Source: Aerococcus sp. (GTDB lineage: Bacteria; Bacillota; Bacilli; Lactobacillales; Aerococcaceae). From it: a DNA stretch of 64,000 bases. The DNA lies in NCBI GenBank assembly GCA_022768285.1, contig JALEMJ010000001.1, positions 62,001 to 126,000 on the forward strand. The letters are read 5' to 3'. Positions 30,069-39,886 of this stretch are shown here, one piece after another. Within the stretch, counting starts at the first letter, position 1. Each line of letters opens with the position of its first letter. The translations under genes were made by a program, and so were the position numbers. The notes under the pieces were generated by a model. It was not told the DNA's origin, did no database searches, and saw only the letters and a program-made list of their open reading frames with translations.

Positions 30069-30099
30069 GAAATGCGCGAGAATAACTCGCGCATTTCTA
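30069..30099. terminator. Bidirectional terminator between the GNAT gene and exoA
   Basis: A 12-bp perfect stem (30069-30080 with 30086-30097) with a 5-base loop between convergent genes. Confidence 0.8.
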
Positions 30100-30876
30100 T
30101 TATTCAGGAATAGTTGTATAGAGTACCACAGGACAGTGGTCGCTACCGTATACATCGGTTAAGATTTCCGCGTCTTTCAAATACGGCTGCATGGCCTGGC
30201 TGGTGATGAAGTAGTCGATACGCCACCCCGCATTGCGTTCACGCGCTTTGAAGCGGTAACTCCACCAGCTGTAAATATCGGTTCGATCCGGGTAGAAATA
30301 GCGGAAACTGTCGATGAAGCCACTGTCGAGTAATGATGACATCTTCTCACGCTCTTCATCGGAAAAGCCGGGGTTGTGGTGATTATTGCTCGGGTTCTTG
30401 AGGTCGATTTCCTCATGTGCCACGTTCAGATCACCGCAGTAGATGACCGGTTTCTTGGCATCTAGTTTTTTTAAGTAATTACGCATGGCATCTTCCCATG
30501 TCATACGGTAATCGAGGCGCTGCAGTTCATTTTTGGAATTCGGCGTATAGCAGGTGACGAGGTAATACGTCGGGTATTCTAACGTGATCACGCGTCCTTC
30601 ATTATCATCCGGGGCACCGGGCAACCCGTACATCACGTTATCTGGCTCTTCCTTTACGAAGATTGCCGTGCCACTGTAGCCTTTGCGTTCCGCATAGTTC
30701 CAGTAGGCGTGGTAACCTGGAAATTCCAGATCGATCTGCCCCTCTTGTAGCTTAGTTTCCTGCAGGCAGAAGGCATCCGCATCGATTGATTTGAAAATGT
30801 CTTCGAATCCCTTTTTGACAACGGCACGCAGTCCATTGACGTTCCAACTGACGAATTTAAGTGGTTGATTAGACAT
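30100..30876 (-). CDS. exoA: Exodeoxyribonuclease III / AP endonuclease ExoA
   Basis: A 258-residue base-excision-repair enzyme that cuts DNA at abasic sites. The family motifs are all present: FVSWNVNGLR at the start, LQETKLQ, the catalytic GDLNVAHEEIDL, and GSDHCPVV at the end. I start at the ATG whose AAGGAG is 6 bases upstream; the ten codons before it (from 30906) overlap that site. It is downstream of a small membrane-protein gene with 19 bases between. Confidence 0.95.
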   Translation of the reverse strand: MSNQPLKFVSWNVNGLRAVVKKGFEDIFKSIDADAFCLQETKLQEGQIDLEFPGYHAYWNYAERKGYSGTAIFVKEEPDNVMYGLPGAPDDNEGRVITLEYPTYYLVTCYTPNSKNELQRLDYRMTWEDAMRNYLKKLDAKKPVIYCGDLNVAHEEIDLKNPSNNHHNPGFSDEEREKMSSLLDSGFIDSFRYFYPDRTDIYSWWSYRFKARERNAGWRIDYFITSQAMQPYLKDAEILTDVYGSDHCPVVLYTTIPE

Positions 30877-30895
30877 AACTTCTCCTTTATATATG

Positions 30896-31135
30896 TTATT
30901 TGACAAATGCGAGCCAGCTCATCAGTGCAGTGAGCAGTCCTTCGCTTATAATCAGCGGCCAGCGCCACTTCGGTTCTTTCACATTCAGTGCGAAAATAAT
31001 GGCAGCTAGTGGCAATGCGATTGCGAGGATATTATTCCACCAGGTTACCGTAACGGACTGGCGTACCAACTGTAAAGTAGCAAAAAGTAAGCTCAGCGCA
31101 AAGAACAAAAGCGCCTGTCGTTTCTGTTTTGTCAT
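30896..31135 (-). CDS. Small membrane protein of unknown function
   Basis: A 79-residue protein with three hydrophobic stretches (about 8-24, 33-50 and 58-77) and a basic start (MTKQKRQ), so about three membrane helices. An AAGGAG site precedes it. It is directly upstream of exoA and probably co-transcribed. No family recognised. Confidence 0.65.
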   Translation of the reverse strand: MTKQKRQALLFFALSLLFATLQLVRQSVTVTWWNNILAIALPLAAIIFALNVKEPKWRWPLIISEGLLTALMSWLAFVK

Positions 31136-31253
31136 GGTCGACTCCTTTAGCGTTAGTAGTTACTATCATAGCATTATCCTATTTTATTTGATAAATTTGT
31201 GATAGACTTAAAACTTGTAATTGATGATAATACCAATGAATGGGGGTTAACGT

Positions 31254-32162
31254 ATGCGTATTGATGAATTTATGAGTGCATTTCCCCACGCTAGAATGTA
31301 TCGTGATGAACCATTAAAGTATTACGCGTATACAAAAGTCGGTGGTACAGCGGATTTACTCGTCTTTCCAGCGACAATCGATGAACTACAGCAGATGATC
31401 CAGACGGCTGCAGCGTTGTCAGTGCCATTTTCGGTGCTCGGCAACTCCAGCAATGTCCTCATTTCCGATGCGGGGATGAGCGGGATTGTTTTTATGTTGA
31501 CGGATTTATTCCAGATTTCAGTATCAGATAATCAGATTACGGCCGATGCGGGCGCGAAGATTATTGACGTGAGCCGTACCGCAACCGAAGCCGCACTGAC
31601 CGGTTTAGAGTTTGCCTGCGGTATTCCGGGTTCAGTCGGCGGCGCGGTCTACATGAATGCTGGCGCGTACGGTGGTGAAATTAAGGACGTCGCAACGTCA
31701 GTAACTGTGATTACACCGACCGGCGAATTAAAAGAACTCTCACACGATCAGCTCGATTTCGGCTACCGCCATTCCTATGTACAGGAGAGTGGGGACACGG
31801 TGGTATCCGTCACTTTCACGCTGGCACCCGGCGATGGTCAGGAGATTCAGGACACGGTTGGTGACTTGACACAGCGTCGTGAAATGAAACAGCCATTGAA
31901 CTTGCCGAGCTGCGGTAGCGTCTTCAAACGTCCGAAAGGGCATTACACGGGACAACTGATCCAAGAAGCCAAACTGCAGGGCTATCGCGTCGGCGGTGTC
32001 GAAGTGTCCAAGAAACATGCTGGCTTTATCGTGAATATCGATCACGGGACAGCGCAGGACTACCTCGACGTGATCCACCATGTCCAAGATGTGATCTGGG
32101 AACGCAATGAAGTGCGTCTGGAAACCGAAGTGCGCATTATTGGGAATGAAACAACTAACTAA
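31254..32162 (+). CDS. murB: UDP-N-acetylenolpyruvoylglucosamine reductase
   Basis: Reduces UDP-GlcNAc-enolpyruvate to UDP-MurNAc with FAD and NADPH, the second committed step of peptidoglycan precursor synthesis. 302 residues. The FAD-binding region has VGGTADLLVFP and LGNSSNVLISD, and GIPGSVGGAVYMNAGAYGGE; the catalytic-serine segment reads SCGSVFKRP near residue 222, and a C-terminal ETEVRIIG with the conserved Glu closes it. It resembles the short, type II MurB of firmicutes. Confidence 0.97.
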   Translation: MRIDEFMSAFPHARMYRDEPLKYYAYTKVGGTADLLVFPATIDELQQMIQTAAALSVPFSVLGNSSNVLISDAGMSGIVFMLTDLFQISVSDNQITADAGAKIIDVSRTATEAALTGLEFACGIPGSVGGAVYMNAGAYGGEIKDVATSVTVITPTGELKELSHDQLDFGYRHSYVQESGDTVVSVTFTLAPGDGQEIQDTVGDLTQRREMKQPLNLPSCGSVFKRPKGHYTGQLIQEAKLQGYRVGGVEVSKKHAGFIVNIDHGTAQDYLDVIHHVQDVIWERNEVRLETEVRIIGNETTN

Positions 32163-32194
32163 GCCATAATTATAAATAGAAGGAGGTGCTGACG

Positions 32195-33826
32195 ATGGCT
32201 GAGCCGTGGATTGAACTGAAAAATGTCTCGTTTCGCTATAATGATACCGATGAGATGGCATTGAAGAACATTAATGTCACGATCAATCGTGGGGAGAAAG
32301 TCCTCATCCTCGGCGCGAACGGCTCCGGGAAATCGACTTTGATCCATTTACTCGCTGGACAACTGGACGGTCAGGGGGAAGTATTCGGTGAATACCATCT
32401 CAATGATGAAAGCCATAACGTGTTCGAGCCATTAGTTGCGGACAACCTACAGTGGCTACAATTGCCATCCGGTCGTGCGATTGTTGATCGCTGGCATTAT
32501 TTCTTGAATGAACATCTAAAGGCGAGCAATGCGAAACTATTATCCGCAGGGGAGAAAACGATCTATCAATTTCTCAATGCGTTGAGCCACAGTCAGGGCG
32601 TGTTTATTTTTGATGAACCGCTCCGTGACCTCTCACCGCGCGCTTCTGAATTATTTGTAGAAGTCTTGGATGATTTCTACCAGGATGATGTCGGACGCAC
32701 AGTGATCGTCAGTGAACATCACCTCGAAGAAATGATGCACCGCTCGCTCGACCGTGTGTTGGTCATGTTGGACGGGCGTCTCGTGTTCGACGGAGCGCTG
32801 GATAGCCTATTGCGCCAGAACCTCTTGTCCGCGATGGGTATCCGTGAACCGCTCTACCTCACGGCGTTGCGCTACGCGGGGTACCCGCTCGATCAACTCA
32901 AAAATATTAGCCAAGTCTCGCAGTTGCGTGGGGCAGAATTGGCGTCGAGTGTACGCTCATGGATGATGGCCGTACCGAACTTCGTGTATCCGACACCGGG
33001 TGAGCCACTGATTGAGCTGGAAGACAACAGCTTCCGCTACGGTTCAGCGCGTACGCGCGGTATCGCGGATGTATCGCTGACGGTACGCCGCGGTGAAATG
33101 ATCAGTCTGGTGGGTGATAATGGCTCGGGTAAAACCACCCTGGCGCATCTCCTGAGCGGAAAAGTGGACCCGCAGAGTGGGCAATTGCGCTGGCAAGGCG
33201 AGCCGGTGACCGAAGTCAATCGGGCCGAATTTATCCGTCGTGTCGCCTATTTTTCGCGTAGTAAATTGAAACGTGCAGTATCACAGACCATCGATAAGCT
33301 GATGGATGAAGTAATCGCGCATTATCACTTGCAGTACGAAGATAATGCGCAGATGAAGCTGGATGTTCTCGAGAAGATGCGCCTGTCTCACGTTTCACGC
33401 GATGTACGCATCGGCGATCTCTCAACGATAAAACAGTTCCGCGTGATGATGGCTTCACTATTGTTGCGGGAACCGGAAGTATTAGTTGTCGAAGCGCCGA
33501 CAGAAGCACAAGACTTCACGCACTTCCGCCATATCATGAATGATCTCTATCGTCTCAATACGGAGGATAGTCTAACGATTTTGATTACGACGCATGATAT
33601 CGAAGCGATGCTGGAATACACGCGGCGGGCGATCGTTCTCTCCGGTGGTAAGATCATCGCGGATACGTCGCCAGTGCAGGTCATTACGACGCCGGATATT
33701 ATCCAGCGCGCGGCACTGCGTGAGACGAGTCTCAATCAATTAGCAGCACATCTCGATCTCGCTGATCCATACTTATTCATTCAGAAATTTATGGATTACG
33801 ATCGCGAAGTGCAACAGCATTTTTAA
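32195..33826 (+). CDS. Double-NBD ABC-transporter ATPase, second site degenerate
   Basis: A 543-residue protein with two ABC ATPase domains in tandem, as in ECF-type A1-A2 fusions (CbiO/YkoD layout). NBD1 has Walker A GANGSGKST (40-48), a signature LSAGEKT and FDEP. NBD2 has Walker A GDNGSGKT (307-314), but the signature reads LSTIKQ and the Walker B/catalytic Glu site reads VEAPT (E433-A434) in place of DEPT, so hydrolysis there is doubtful. GGAGG sits 8 bases before the ATG. No membrane partner is adjacent, so its substrate and partners are unknown. Confidence 0.85.
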   Translation: MAEPWIELKNVSFRYNDTDEMALKNINVTINRGEKVLILGANGSGKSTLIHLLAGQLDGQGEVFGEYHLNDESHNVFEPLVADNLQWLQLPSGRAIVDRWHYFLNEHLKASNAKLLSAGEKTIYQFLNALSHSQGVFIFDEPLRDLSPRASELFVEVLDDFYQDDVGRTVIVSEHHLEEMMHRSLDRVLVMLDGRLVFDGALDSLLRQNLLSAMGIREPLYLTALRYAGYPLDQLKNISQVSQLRGAELASSVRSWMMAVPNFVYPTPGEPLIELEDNSFRYGSARTRGIADVSLTVRRGEMISLVGDNGSGKTTLAHLLSGKVDPQSGQLRWQGEPVTEVNRAEFIRRVAYFSRSKLKRAVSQTIDKLMDEVIAHYHLQYEDNAQMKLDVLEKMRLSHVSRDVRIGDLSTIKQFRVMMASLLLREPEVLVVEAPTEAQDFTHFRHIMNDLYRLNTEDSLTILITTHDIEAMLEYTRRAIVLSGGKIIADTSPVQVITTPDIIQRAALRETSLNQLAAHLDLADPYLFIQKFMDYDREVQQHF

Positions 33827-33836
33827 ACGAACATAG

Positions 33837-33873
33837 TAAAAGGCACGCGACTTCGATGTTGCGTGCCTTTTTC
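33837..33873. terminator. Bidirectional terminator between the ABC gene and fni
   Basis: A stem of at least 9 bp (AAGGCACGC with GCGTGCCTT) around 33839-33869, ending in five T on the plus strand. Confidence 0.8.
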
Positions 33874-33892
33874 GTGTATTCATTTATTTATT

Positions 33893-34942
33893 CTAACTGC
33901 GATTAGCGAAATGATCGATTGGAATACCGCGGCGCTCACACCATTCGGCGACTTTGCCGAGAATCACAAGATCTGTTGATTGTAGATCAGCGATCGACTC
34001 AGCATTGAGCGTCACCGCGATCAGTTTCAGCTGTTCGTTGAACGCGTGCACCATATTGATCGTTTCCTCGACACCATCGTGTAGTACGGAGTGCAGGAAT
34101 TGTCCGCTCAATCCGACTGCGGATGCACCGAGCGACAAACTTTTCGCAATGTGAAGTGCATTCTTCACACCGCCGGACGCGATCACATTCGCATCATCCG
34201 GTAGCACGCCGCTCTCGAGGAGACTGATAACGGTAGATTGTCCCCATTCGTCCATGTAGTCCATTTCCTGATGACTACGACGCGCGTTTTCGATCTTCGC
34301 AAAGTTCGTACCACCGCTACCGCTGACGTCGAAGTTCCGCACACCCATTGCGTACAGGTCATTGAATAGTTCACGGCTCATCCCGAAGCCAACTTCTTTT
34401 ACGATGATCGGTACATCGATCTCATCGATCATTGCTTGTAAGTGTTCGGGGTAGGCGGTGAAATCGCGATCTCCTTCCGGCATGACGATTTCTTGCGGGG
34501 TATTCAAGTGAATTTCGAGCGCATCCGCATCCAAAATCTCAATCGCGCGTTTCGCATCTTCAGCGGTATGATCCAACCCAATATTGGCCATCACGAACCC
34601 ATCCGGATTCACCTTGCGGATGACTTTGAATGAATCAATAATTGATGGCTCTTTGAGTGCAGCTGACACCGAACCGCTTGCCATCGCTAGGCCGGTTTCG
34701 TGTGCGACTGTCGCTAATTTTTCGTTAATGATCTTCGTCCACTCTGAGCCACCTGTCATGCCGTTAATGAAGAACGGCGATGACAGGTGGTGTTCGAGAT
34801 AGGTTGTGGATAAATCCACGTCATCGGTGTTCTTGCGACCTAGGGAATAGTGGACAAAGTGAACGTCATCGAAGTCGGTGCGATGAATGCTGTACTGCGC
34901 ATCCGCATTCTTGACGTGGTCATTCTTACGCTCTCCGATCAT
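33893..34942 (-). CDS. fni: Isopentenyl-diphosphate delta-isomerase, type 2 (FMN-dependent)
   Basis: Converts IPP to DMAPP using FMN and NADPH. 349 residues in a TIM-barrel fold; the family segments NGMTGGSEWT, VKEVGFGMS, DVSGSGGTNFAKIE and a glycine-rich ASGGVKNALH near residue 250 are seen. It is the last gene of the mevalonate operon. Only 2 bases separate it from pmvK. The host therefore makes isoprenoids through mevalonate. Confidence 0.96.
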   Translation of the reverse strand: MIGERKNDHVKNADAQYSIHRTDFDDVHFVHYSLGRKNTDDVDLSTTYLEHHLSSPFFINGMTGGSEWTKIINEKLATVAHETGLAMASGSVSAALKEPSIIDSFKVIRKVNPDGFVMANIGLDHTAEDAKRAIEILDADALEIHLNTPQEIVMPEGDRDFTAYPEHLQAMIDEIDVPIIVKEVGFGMSRELFNDLYAMGVRNFDVSGSGGTNFAKIENARRSHQEMDYMDEWGQSTVISLLESGVLPDDANVIASGGVKNALHIAKSLSLGASAVGLSGQFLHSVLHDGVEETINMVHAFNEQLKLIAVTLNAESIADLQSTDLVILGKVAEWCERRGIPIDHFANRS

Positions 34943-34944
34943 TA

Positions 34945-36006
34945 CTATCGCTCCTTGCTTATATGTAGTGGTAATACCGTGTAATGGTGTGCCTGCCAGG
35001 CAGTGGTGATTTGGTCGTACATCGTGGACGATTCAGCGAGCGCAATCACGCAATCACCGCCGCCCGCACCGGAAATCTTGACCGCATCGCTAAATTGGCG
35101 GGCTATCGCCACGATATTTTCCGATGACGCTGTCCAGTACGGCTTGTGGACAGCCTGTGTATATGCCGTTAATGTCTCACGATTAGCTGCGATTGCTGCT
35201 TTCGCACCTTGATAATCACCGGCGATTAGACTGTCAGTAAGCGCTGACAGCTCTTTGGTACTCGATTGCACGAGTTGCTGGTACGCTGCGCTTGCTTCTG
35301 ACTCACTCAATGTTAATTCCTGTTGTATCAACTGTTCAGTAGATGCGGGCGTTTCCGTCCATGCTACCGCTAATCGCCAATCATCAGGCAAATCTAATGG
35401 CTGAATCGTTAAATCGTCCCAATTCGATGCCAACAGTGTGCGGAGTTCTTCCGCCGTCCGCGGGTGATCTGTTTTCAGCAGTTCGTGGTCAAAATTATGA
35501 AAAGCGATGCAGCCACCGAACAGAGCGGCAGCGAGATCGCCGTACGAGCCGTTATGATGCGTATCGTGCTGCACGATGCATGCTAATTTGAATAGCTCAA
35601 GCGGTGGAAGCGAATAGTCACAGTATGCCAGCATCGCCTTGAGAACTGCTACAGTCACTGCAGCACTCGAACCGAGTCCGTACTTCTGACCATCGGAACG
35701 CTCCAATTCTGTCGTTAAGGTTAAATCGACGGTGGGGCGCGTGCCTGTCAGACGTCCGACCAATGTGATCGCATGGAAAATCAGATCGAAACGCGTCGCA
35801 TCAGCTGATACTACCTGCTCGCCATCCCACACCCAGTTAATCGTACCATTTGCGTGCGATGTATGGAGCTGTCCACGCTCAGAAGGGCGAACAGTACAAT
35901 AGAGATAGCGATCCACACCGAAGAGAATGGCAGAAGCGGTAGGCTCTAAAATCGCATATTCGCCCGCGAGGTATAATTTTCCCGAGGCGCGCGCCGTTAC
36001 AGACAT
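34945..36006 (-). CDS. pmvK: Phosphomevalonate kinase
   Basis: A 353-residue GHMP kinase that phosphorylates mevalonate-5-phosphate. Near the start are ASGKLYLAGEYAILEP; the ATP-binding loop is DGQKYGLGSSAAVTVAVLKA near residue 110; the C-terminal GHMP motif is KISGAGGGDCVIAL near 310. Its first 10 bases overlap the end of mvaD, which points to translational coupling. Low-identity GHMP kinases are hard to tell apart, but the order mvk-mvaD-pmvK-fni settles it. Confidence 0.94.
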   Translation of the reverse strand: MSVTARASGKLYLAGEYAILEPTASAILFGVDRYLYCTVRPSERGQLHTSHANGTINWVWDGEQVVSADATRFDLIFHAITLVGRLTGTRPTVDLTLTTELERSDGQKYGLGSSAAVTVAVLKAMLAYCDYSLPPLELFKLACIVQHDTHHNGSYGDLAAALFGGCIAFHNFDHELLKTDHPRTAEELRTLLASNWDDLTIQPLDLPDDWRLAVAWTETPASTEQLIQQELTLSESEASAAYQQLVQSSTKELSALTDSLIAGDYQGAKAAIAANRETLTAYTQAVHKPYWTASSENIVAIARQFSDAVKISGAGGGDCVIALAESSTMYDQITTAWQAHHYTVLPLHISKER

Positions 36007-37004
36007 GCCGCTGACACCTCATTCAGTACTTCAGGTGATAACTGGACACCGCCGCCGACCTGCGATGGGATCAGAGAGTCTGAGGCAAATTCGTCCTCGA
36101 GGAGATGTATAATCTGAGCCATCTCGGACTGTCGACAGATGACCTTAACGTTCGGCCCCGCATCCATCGTCGCATAGACTGACCATCCCGCATTGCGCAG
36201 GCGCTGAATCATATGAATCGCGTGCCACGTATCCGCAGTTAAATAACTGAAGGCTGGTTCTGCCGTCAACGTTGTCGCATGCATCGCAAAAGCATTATGT
36301 TCCGCAATCATACCGAGCGTATCGATATCGTGTGCTTTGATTGCAGGTTTAATCGCTTCGAGATCCTTAGCGGCAATTTCAGGCCACGATTGATAAAAAG
36401 CTGACGTCGTTACCGTACGTTTCATCCCATCGCGCGATGAAATATTCTTGGCATGATGGTCGTTGACGATCGCGATCATGCCGATATCCCACTGACCGTC
36501 ATCGAACGGGACTGCGACAGAGGACTCGTGATCAGAACCTTTTAGCCATTCCACAAAACCACCGTATACACTGCGCGAGGCACTGCCGGAACCCAGGCGC
36601 GCCATCGTCGATAGGGTGCGATCATCCATCGTCAAACCCAACGCATCCCGGCAAGCAGCCGCCAATGCCGCAAAGGCGGAGGCGGAACTCGCCAATCCAG
36701 CAGCAGTCGGCACGTGATTGTAACTGATTACCGTAGCACGGCGATCGGTCTGTGCCAGTTCTCTGAAATGATCAAGAAACGCGCTAATCTTTTGCGTTTC
36801 GGCTCCTGACTGTACTTGGCCATCCAGAATCAGTTGATCGTCCGCTTGATCCGCAGCGAAACAAACCGCTGTATCTGTATAAAAAGCGTCCAACGTTAGC
36901 GATAAGCTGTTATTCATCGGCAGAATCAGCTCATCGTTCGCTTTGCCCCAGTACTTAATGAGGGCGATATTGGTATGTGCACGCCAAAAGTGCAGGTCGC
37001 TCAT
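35997..37004 (-). CDS. mvaD: Diphosphomevalonate decarboxylase
   Basis: A 335-residue GHMP enzyme that uses ATP to turn mevalonate diphosphate into IPP. HTNIALIKYWGKANDELILP starts the fold; the loop VPTAAGLASSASAFAALAAA carries the ATP-binding segment; GSGSASRSVYGGFVEW is the family signature near residue 138, and an Asp-rich end TMDAGPNVKV follows. It is 20 bases after mvk and overlaps pmvK. Confidence 0.96.
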   Translation of the reverse strand: MSDLHFWRAHTNIALIKYWGKANDELILPMNNSLSLTLDAFYTDTAVCFAADQADDQLILDGQVQSGAETQKISAFLDHFRELAQTDRRATVISYNHVPTAAGLASSASAFAALAAACRDALGLTMDDRTLSTMARLGSGSASRSVYGGFVEWLKGSDHESSVAVPFDDGQWDIGMIAIVNDHHAKNISSRDGMKRTVTTSAFYQSWPEIAAKDLEAIKPAIKAHDIDTLGMIAEHNAFAMHATTLTAEPAFSYLTADTWHAIHMIQRLRNAGWSVYATMDAGPNVKVICRQSEMAQIIHLLEDEFASDSLIPSQVGGGVQLSPEVLNEVSAACL

Positions 37005-37024
37005 AAGTTTTGTCTCTCCAATTT

Positions 37025-38020
37025 CTACTTGCGCGCGTCATCAGTCGTGGATTCACTGCGGAATGGAATCAGCCAGTGATCTGTAATCAGCTGCTGATCC
37101 GTTAATGCCTCAGCCAGGGACGCCGCCGTCTCTGGATCGGCAACCACCGCAAAATAGCACCCGCCGAGACCGCCACCCGTCAATTTCGCACCTAGTGCCC
37201 CGTTGTTCACGAGATAGTTGATCCCCGCATCAATTTCCGGGGAGGACACTTGCAGGGCGGATAATTCACGCTGGGCCGCGTTCAAAATATCACCGATACG
37301 CGCTTGGTAATCGGTAGATGACTGCGCATGATTTGTTTCTTTTAATAGTTCTTTGAATGCTTCTGTGAGCTGCGAAAGGGTACGAATTGCTTGGCGTGTC
37401 GCCTGACGCCGTGACGGATATTCACTCTCATAGGCGTCGCGCACGTTCTGTACGGCAATTTTCGTATTGCCGGGAACCCCGGAATCGCAGATCAACAACC
37501 AGAGCGGTGTGTCGAAGACGAACACATCATCGACCTTACCGCGCTGGAAATACAGGGGGCGATTGTAGCCCGTCACTCGCGCATCCAAACCGCTCGGGTG
37601 ACCGTGTGTAATAATTTCAGCGGCATCGACATACGACAACAAGGTATCGTCATTCAACGGCTTCCCTAAATAGTCGTAGAAAGCCTTCACGAATGCGACT
37701 GAGAGGGCGGCTGAACTGCCCATCCCGCGTTCGATAGGAATCGTGCTGTCGATCTGAATCACGAAATGATAGTGATCGACCTCGTGATCGTGCCGCAATG
37801 CGTTCAGTAAGCTCACTAAATTATCGAGAATCGGTGGTGCCGTCTGTACGGCGCCTTCGTATAGATCACTGATAATCATCGAATGATTACCAGCCGGGCG
37901 CAAACTCACACTAATTGCCGTCCCATGAAATGGCATCGCCAATGCCGGCGCACCGTAGACGACACTGTGTTCGCCTATCAGAATAATTTTACCGTGAGAA
38001 CTTCCCACTGCTCGCTTCAT
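37025..38020 (-). CDS. mvk: Mevalonate kinase
   Basis: A 331-residue GHMP kinase and first gene of the mevalonate operon. SSHGKIILIGEHSVVYGAPA is at the start, PIERGMGSSAALSVAFVKAF near residue 100, and KLTGGGLGGCYFAV near 280. I start at the ATG at 38020, with AGGGGTG about 6 bases upstream; an in-frame start 10 codons earlier lacks a site. A TACAAT near 38047 on the minus strand is the likely -10 element, although the -35 is weak. Confidence 0.96.
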   Translation of the reverse strand: MKRAVGSSHGKIILIGEHSVVYGAPALAMPFHGTAISVSLRPAGNHSMIISDLYEGAVQTAPPILDNLVSLLNALRHDHEVDHYHFVIQIDSTIPIERGMGSSAALSVAFVKAFYDYLGKPLNDDTLLSYVDAAEIITHGHPSGLDARVTGYNRPLYFQRGKVDDVFVFDTPLWLLICDSGVPGNTKIAVQNVRDAYESEYPSRRQATRQAIRTLSQLTEAFKELLKETNHAQSSTDYQARIGDILNAAQRELSALQVSSPEIDAGINYLVNNGALGAKLTGGGLGGCYFAVVADPETAASLAEALTDQQLITDHWLIPFRSESTTDDARK

Positions 38021-38160
38021 AACGTCACCCCTAACGGAACTATTGTACACTATTTACGTACGTTTCACGCAGTTTTCCAGGGATTCATCCCATCTAAACG
38101 AAAAAATAATAATTATGGTAGAATGAGCCTATCATCATAACAGAAAAGAGGAGTGACGAG

Positions 38161-39720
38161 TTGAGCAGTATAAAGTCTATCCACGACGTCGAAAAAATCA
38201 TCGTCCTGGACTACGGTAGTCAGTACAACCAGCTGATTACGCGCCGCATCCGCGAAATCGGTGTGTATTCCGAGCTGAAAAGCCATCGCCTGAGCGCCGA
38301 TGACCTGATGGCACTCGGTAATGTCAAAGGGGTTATCCTCTCAGGAGGTCCACGTTCCGTCTATGCGGATGACGCCTTCGATATTGATCCGAAAATTTTC
38401 GAATTGGGCATCCCAGTCCTCGGCGTGTGCTACGGCATGCAGCTGATGACCCAGCGCCTCGGTGGTAAAGTCGAACCGTCCGACAAACGCGAATACGGCC
38501 AACAGGATATTGACATCCTCAAAGGCAATTCCGAAATCTTCCATGGGCTAGCAGATACCGAACAGGTACTCATGAGCCACAGTGATCGTATCACCGAAAT
38601 GCCGGAGGGCTTCGAAGTCACCGCGAAAGCCGCTAATAGTCCGGTCGCCGCCTTCGAAAATGCCGAGAAGCAGATGTACGGCTTCCAATTCCATCCGGAA
38701 ACGCGCACGAGTGTCCACGGCAATGATATGCTGGCGAACTTTGCTTATCGCATCTGTCACGTCCAAGAGAAATGGACAATGACTGATTTCATCGATCTGC
38801 AGGTCAACACCATTCGTGAAAAAGTCGGTAACCGCAAAGTCTTACTTGGCCTCTCCGGTGGGGTGGACTCCTCAGTAACCGGGGTGCTCCTGCACAAAGC
38901 TATCGGTGATCAACTCGTGAGCGTCTTCGTTGACCACGGTCTGTTGCGTAAGGGCGAAGCAGATCAAGTCATGGCCTCACTCGGCGATGATTTCGGTATG
39001 AACATCATCAAAGTCGACGCCAGTGAACGTTTCCTCACGAAACTCAAAGGCATCAGTGATCCGGAACAGAAACGTAAGATCATCGGCAACGAATTCATCG
39101 AAGTCTTCAGCGACGAAGCCAAGAAACTGGATGGCATCGACTTCCTCGCACAGGGCACGCTCTACACCGACGTGATCGAATCGGGCACGGATACCGCCCA
39201 GACCATCAAATCGCATCACAATGTTGGTGGATTACCGGAAGATTTGCAGTTCGATCTCATCGAGCCCCTCAACAAACTCTTCAAAGACGAAGTGCGTGAA
39301 GTCGGCACGACACTCGGCATGCCAGATAACATTGTTTGGCGCCAGCCGTTCCCAGGTCCGGGCCTCGCGATTCGTGTGATCGGCGAAGTTACCGAAGAAA
39401 AACTTCATATTGTCCGTGAGTCTGATGCGATCTTGCGCGAAGAAATCGTCAACGCTGGACTCGACCGCGAAATCTGGCAGTACTTCACTGTACTTCCAGG
39501 CTTCAAGTCAGTCGGTGTCATGGGCGACTATCGCACGTACGACTATGCGATTGCCATCCGCGCGATTACCTCAGTCGACGGCATGACTGCCGATTGGGCG
39601 CGTATTCCATACGATATCCTCGCAAAAATCAGCCGTCGTATTGTTAACGAAGTCGATGGCGTCAATCGCGTTGTCGTTGATGTTACGAGCAAGCCGCCTG
39701 CAACGGTAGAGTGGGAGTAA
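38161..39720 (+). CDS. guaA: GMP synthase (glutamine-hydrolysing)
   Basis: A 519-residue enzyme that aminates XMP to GMP. The N-terminal class I glutaminase has the nucleophile C90 in GVCYGMQ, and the His/Glu pair in FQFHPE; the ATP-pyrophosphatase loop LSGGVDSS is at 231-238, and the dimerisation domain ends in [12 protein letters not shown]. The start is a TTG with AGAGGAG upstream. It is divergent from mvk; an extended -10 element (TGG-TAGAAT) lies near 38113-38121. No purine riboswitch was recognised in its short leader. Confidence 0.97.
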   Translation: MSSIKSIHDVEKIIVLDYGSQYNQLITRRIREIGVYSELKSHRLSADDLMALGNVKGVILSGGPRSVYADDAFDIDPKIFELGIPVLGVCYGMQLMTQRLGGKVEPSDKREYGQQDIDILKGNSEIFHGLADTEQVLMSHSDRITEMPEGFEVTAKAANSPVAAFENAEKQMYGFQFHPETRTSVHGNDMLANFAYRICHVQEKWTMTDFIDLQVNTIREKVGNRKVLLGLSGGVDSSVTGVLLHKAIGDQLVSVFVDHGLLRKGEADQVMASLGDDFGMNIIKVDASERFLTKLKGISDPEQKRKIIGNEFIEVFSDEAKKLDGIDFLAQGTLYTDVIESGTDTAQTIKSHHNVGGLPEDLQFDLIEPLNKLFKDEVREVGTTLGMPDNIVWRQPFPGPGLAIRVIGEVTEEKLHIVRESDAILREEIVNAGLDREIWQYFTVLPGFKSVGVMGDYRTYDYAIAIRAITSVDGMTADWARIPYDILAKISRRIVNEVDGVNRVVVDVTSKPPATVEWE

Positions 39721-39744
39721 TATATAAATTAAGTAAAGACTTGT

Positions 39745-39774
39745 AAACTCCAGCGTTTATGCTGGAGTTTTTTC
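39745..39774 (+). terminator. Terminator after guaA
   Basis: A 10-bp stem (39745-39754 with 39761-39770, ACTCCAGC with GCTGGAGT as its core), a 6-base loop and six T. Confidence 0.85.
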
Positions 39775-39855
39775 GTGTGGTGGTATTATTCGCAGTGGTT
39801 AAAAGGGCATCCCGCTAATAGAGATATATTCTTATCAACTATAACTCGAATAGAC

Positions 39856-39886
39856 AAAAAACGCCTCAACCCATGAAGGTTGAGGC
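39856..39886 (-). terminator. Orphan minus-strand terminator
   Basis: A 9-bp perfect stem (39863-39871 with 39878-39886), loop CATGAA, with a T-run only on the minus strand. No minus-strand gene ends here. A possible minus-strand promoter lies about 100 bases upstream at 39981-40009. Confidence 0.7.

Noticed and set aside
38051..38160. Purine riboswitch in front of guaA
   Set aside because: The divergent spacer is only 110 bases and lacks the paired loops and conserved core of a guanine-type aptamer.
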